Source: Pseudomonadota bacterium (GTDB lineage Bacteria; Pseudomonadota; Gammaproteobacteria; Steroidobacterales; Woeseiaceae). From it: a DNA stretch of 9,689 bases. Location of the stretch: positions 1 to 9,689 of the forward strand of contig JAKSCZ010000348.1 in assembly GCA_022360335.1 (NCBI GenBank). Reading direction: 5' to 3'. The notes under the pieces were generated by a model that did no database searches, had not been told where the DNA came from, and was given only the letters and a program-made list of their open reading frames with translations. Below, piece by piece: positions 7,377 through 9,689 of the stretch. How positions within the stretch are numbered: position 1 is the first letter of the stretch; each line of letters begins with the position of its first letter. The position numbers and the translations under genes are program-made.

Positions 7377-9263
7377 CTACCTTTCCTGCGCCGCACGCAG
7401 CCACTTGTCCTGCCAGGCCTGAAAGACGATCAGCGACCACAGGATATGGCTGTGGTTGGCGGCCCCCGAAAGGTGTTCGTGCTTGAGGCCGTCGACCGTC
7501 GCGTGGTCGAACAGCCCGTCGTCGCGGACGCGGCGCGCGTCGAGCAGCTCCTCGAGCAGCGGCCTGAACTGGGTCATCAGCCAGTTCTTGATCGGAATGC
7601 TGAACCCTTCCTTCTGCCGGTATACGCAGGAAGCCGGTACATGGCGGGCGGCGACCTCTTTCAGCAGGACCTTCGTCCTGCCGGCGTGGACCTTGGATTC
7701 CGCCGGTACGCGAAACGCCAGCTCGACCAGTTCCTTGTCGAGATAGGGAACGCGCGCCTCGAGCGACACGGCCATCGACATGCGATCGACCTTCGTCAGG
7801 ATATTGTCGCTGAGGTAGCTCTTGACGTCGACGTACAGGCAGCGGTCGAGCGCGCTGCGCTCTCCGGCCCGCTCGAACAGGCGCTCGATGTGCGCATCCG
7901 CCGGCGTCGTAATGGCGGCCGACGCGTCGTCCGTAAACAGGGCGGCGGCGACCTCGGCGGAAAGGAACTTCCGCCAGCGGCAATGCTGCAGCTCGGCCGC
8001 AAATCCCATGCCGTCGACGAAGCGCTTGGCCTTGTTGATCAAGCCCTTCTTCGAGGCCCTCGGCCGCAGGCCGCCGACCAGCGGTTCGAGCATGCCTTTG
8101 CGCAAGGCGCCGGGGATCCGTGCATAGCGGCGCGCCAGGTCGTTGGCGACATAGGTTTCGTAACCGCCGAACAATTCGTCCGCACCGTCGCCGCTCAATA
8201 CGACCGTCACGTGCTCGCGCGCGAGCCGCGAAACGAGGTAGGTCGGAAAGATCGAGAAATCGCCGATCGGGTCGTCGAGGTGATTCATGAGCCTGTCGAA
8301 CAGATCGACGACGTGCGGCTCGATGACCTCGGTCGAATGATCCACGCCCAGGTGGGCGGCGACCTCTTGCGAGTACTGCAGTTCATTGTACGACGGATCG
8401 TCGAAGCCGATGCTGAAGGTGCGGGCGCTTGCGCCCATGCCTGCCGCTACGATCGAGGAGTCGACGCCGCCGGACAGGAACGCACCCAGCGGGACGTCGC
8501 TGACCATCTGGGCGCGCACCGACTCGAAGATGCGTTGCTCGACCTCCTCGCCCCATTGCCCGCCCGCCGGGGCCGGTTCCGCTGCGGGAACGTCCCAGTA
8601 CGCCGAGACCGTCGCCCGCCAGCCGTGCAGGTCGAGCCGCAGGGATTCGCCGGGCTCGAGTTTCCGGATGCCCTTGATCAGGGTGGCCGCACCCGGCACG
8701 TACTCCCAGGTCAGGAACTGGTGCACGGAGTCGACGTCGAGCTCCGGGCGCAACAAGCCACTCGCGAGCAGCACCTTGATTTCGGAGCCCCAGACCAGGA
8801 AATCGTCGGTGAGCGCGTAGTACAGGGGCTTGATCCCGAGATGATCCCGCACGAGCGTCAGCACCTGATTGCGCGCGTCGTGCAGTGCGATCGCGAACAT
8901 GCCGTTCAGGGCGTTCGGGAAATCCTCGCCGTACTCCTCGTAGGCGTGGACGATGGTCTCTCCGTCGCCGGCCGTCGCGAAACGGTGGCCCGCCGCGATG
9001 AGCGCCTTGCGGATCTCCCGGTAGTTGTATATTTCGCCGTTGAATACGGCGCGTACCCTGCCGTCCTCGTTGACGATCGGCTGCTGGCTGCCTTCCACGT
9101 CGATGATCGACAGGCGGCGCATCCCCAGCCCGACGTTAGCGTCGATGCCGACGCCTTCGTCGTCGGGCCCGCGGTGGCGGATGACGGAGCACATGCGACC
9201 GAGCATGCGAGCCTCGACCGCCCGCCCGCCCGGCGCAATCGCGACACCGGCGATTCCGCACAT
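7377..9263 (-). CDS. asnB: AsnB-type glutamine-dependent amidotransferase, canonical subtype
   Basis: This 628-residue asparagine synthase family protein has all expected motifs. The class II glutaminase domain has Cys2 in MCGIAG, RGPDDEG (31-37), RLSIID (50-55), NGEIYN (75-80) and D100. The synthetase domain has the PP-loop SGGVDS (264-269), SGDGADELFGGY (357-368), LTKVDRMSMAVSLEARVP (489-506) and a conserved lysine in QKEGFSIP (K551). The reaction in the family is ATP-dependent activation of a carboxylate followed by transfer of ammonia from glutamine through an internal tunnel. Free aspartate is the classical substrate, but copies inside polysaccharide operons are often thought to amidate sugar acids or related groups. 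The start lies 2 nt after the glycosyltransferase stop, and the end carries the ribosome site of the next gene. It differs from the second copy at several motifs, so the two are not a recent duplication. Confidence 0.94.
   Translation of the reverse strand: MCGIAGVAIAPGGRAVEARMLGRMCSVIRHRGPDDEGVGIDANVGLGMRRLSIIDVEGSQQPIVNEDGRVRAVFNGEIYNYREIRKALIAAGHRFATAGDGETIVHAYEEYGEDFPNALNGMFAIALHDARNQVLTLVRDHLGIKPLYYALTDDFLVWGSEIKVLLASGLLRPELDVDSVHQFLTWEYVPGAATLIKGIRKLEPGESLRLDLHGWRATVSAYWDVPAAEPAPAGGQWGEEVEQRIFESVRAQMVSDVPLGAFLSGGVDSSIVAAGMGASARTFSIGFDDPSYNELQYSQEVAAHLGVDHSTEVIEPHVVDLFDRLMNHLDDPIGDFSIFPTYLVSRLAREHVTVVLSGDGADELFGGYETYVANDLARRYARIPGALRKGMLEPLVGGLRPRASKKGLINKAKRFVDGMGFAAELQHCRWRKFLSAEVAAALFTDDASAAITTPADAHIERLFERAGERSALDRCLYVDVKSYLSDNILTKVDRMSMAVSLEARVPYLDKELVELAFRVPAESKVHAGRTKVLLKEVAARHVPASCVYRQKEGFSIPIKNWLMTQFRPLLEELLDARRVRDDGLFDHATVDGLKHEHLSGAANHSHILWSLIVFQAWQDKWLRAAQER
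7380..7387 (-). promoter_or_regulatory. Ribosome binding site deciding the oxidoreductase start
   Basis: AGGAAAGG on the minus strand is formed by the last sense codons of the first amidotransferase (CAG GAA AGG before TAG) and lies 7 nt before the ATG at 7372. It favours that start over the GTG at 7396 and suggests translational coupling. Confidence 0.75.
8214..8241. repeat. 28-nt exact repeat, copy in the first amidotransferase gene
   Basis: Identical to 3011-3038, in the same orientation and at the homologous codons (LVSRLARE). Flanking DNA diverges quickly on both sides. Confidence 0.8.
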
Positions 9264-9265
9264 CG

Positions 9266-9689
9266 TTACAGACCGTCCAGCATACGACTGAGCTTGCGAA
9301 CGTAAGACTCCCTCGAGTACTCGCGCTCGTACAGCCGCCTCGCGGCCCCGGCTCTCTTCCGGGCTTCCGCGGGGTCGTTCATCGCCCGGATCATCGCCCC
9401 GGCGAACGACCCGGGTTCGGGCGCGGCCAGGAATGCGACTTCCTCGTCGAGCACCTGCGTGTGCGAGAAGATCTCGGTAGCGACCATCGCGATCCCGCTC
9501 GCGAGCTGCTGGTAGATCTTCAGCGGCGTGTTGGTGCCCTCGATGCGAGGCGACAACAGCACGTCGGCACGCGACATATACGTGTGTGCGCGGGCCTGCG
9601 GGACACTGCCCGTGAAGTGACAGTCGTCACGCAAGCCCAGGCCGTCCGCCTGCTGCCTGTATTCGTCGACCTGCTCCGGCGTGCCGCCC
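9266..9689 (-). CDS. GT4-type glycosyltransferase, C-terminal part (N-terminus outside window)
   Basis: The frame is open from the right edge to TAA at 9268-9266, giving 140 visible residues; a TTG at 9634 is not a credible start because homologous sequence continues upstream of it. The visible part is the C-terminal, nucleotide-sugar-binding Rossmann half of a GT-B fold enzyme. GGTPEQVDEYRQQADGLG resembles the strand and helix before the substrate site, FTGSVP (25-30) and ADVLLSPRIEGTNTPLKIYQ (41-60) follow, then LASGIAMVAT (62-71). The last is the usual donor-site segment of GT4 enzymes in the 'SPRIEGTNTPLKIY' subgroup, where lysine replaces the second glutamate of the EX7E motif. It should transfer a sugar from a nucleotide donor to a growing lipid-linked glycan at the cytoplasmic face. 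Donor and acceptor are unknown. It is the first visible gene of the operon; its stop is 2 nt before the amidotransferase start. Confidence 0.88.
   Translation of the reverse strand, partial: GGTPEQVDEYRQQADGLGLRDDCHFTGSVPQARAHTYMSRADVLLSPRIEGTNTPLKIYQQLASGIAMVATEIFSHTQVLDEEVAFLAAPEPGSFAGAMIRAMNDPAEARKRAGAARRLYEREYSRESYVRKLSRMLDGL

Noticed and set aside
7373..7396. Alternative GTG start for the oxidoreductase at 7396
   Set aside because: The ATG at 7372 has a strong ribosome site at the right distance, and the extra 8 residues add nothing to the fold.
7371..9305. 644-codon plus-strand open frame over the first amidotransferase
   Set aside because: Antisense shadow; similar in composition to the shadow over the other amidotransferase, as expected for homologous sense genes.

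Overview
The window is GC-rich, densely coding DNA, apparently bacterial. Gene content and style suggest a proteobacterium, but no rRNA, tRNA or other taxonomic marker is present, so this is only an impression. All seven genes lie on the minus strand and read from the right edge to the left edge. Both end genes are cut by the window. No tRNA, rRNA, CRISPR array, insertion sequence or integrase was seen, and no gap exceeds 300 bases.

Layout in transcription order: (1) the C-terminal part of a GT4-type glycosyltransferase (9689-9266); (2) a canonical AsnB-type glutamine-dependent amidotransferase (9263-7377); (3) a GlpD/DAO-like FAD-dependent oxidoreductase (7372-5870); (4) a class I SAM-dependent methyltransferase (5873-5061); (5) an extended-SDR sugar-nucleotide epimerase/dehydratase-like protein (5061-4075); (6) a second, divergent AsnB-type amidotransferase (4051-2126); (7) after a 106-base gap, a secreted DUF5060-type glycoside-hydrolase-like protein with a cadherin/Ig-like tail, cut by the left edge (2019-1).

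Genes 1 to 6 look like one operon. Junctions are 2 nt, 4 nt, a 4-nt ATGA overlap, a 1-nt TGATG overlap and 23 nt. The combination of glycosyltransferase, epimerase, methyltransferase, two amidotransferases and an oxidoreductase is typical of exopolysaccharide, capsule or O-antigen clusters. A reasonable inference is that the cluster builds and decorates a surface glycan by amidation, methylation and oxidation, and that the secreted hydrolase-like protein trims, releases or anchors that polymer. The polymer cannot be identified from this window.

Points for follow-up: two clearly different AsnB subtypes in one operon, yet sharing an exact 28-base stretch; an oxidoreductase whose GlpD-like active-site arginine motif is altered and whose C-terminal domain is shortened; a secreted TIM-barrel-like enzyme next to the synthesis genes; a gap with promoter-like elements before it; and two perfect inverted repeats inside coding sequence.
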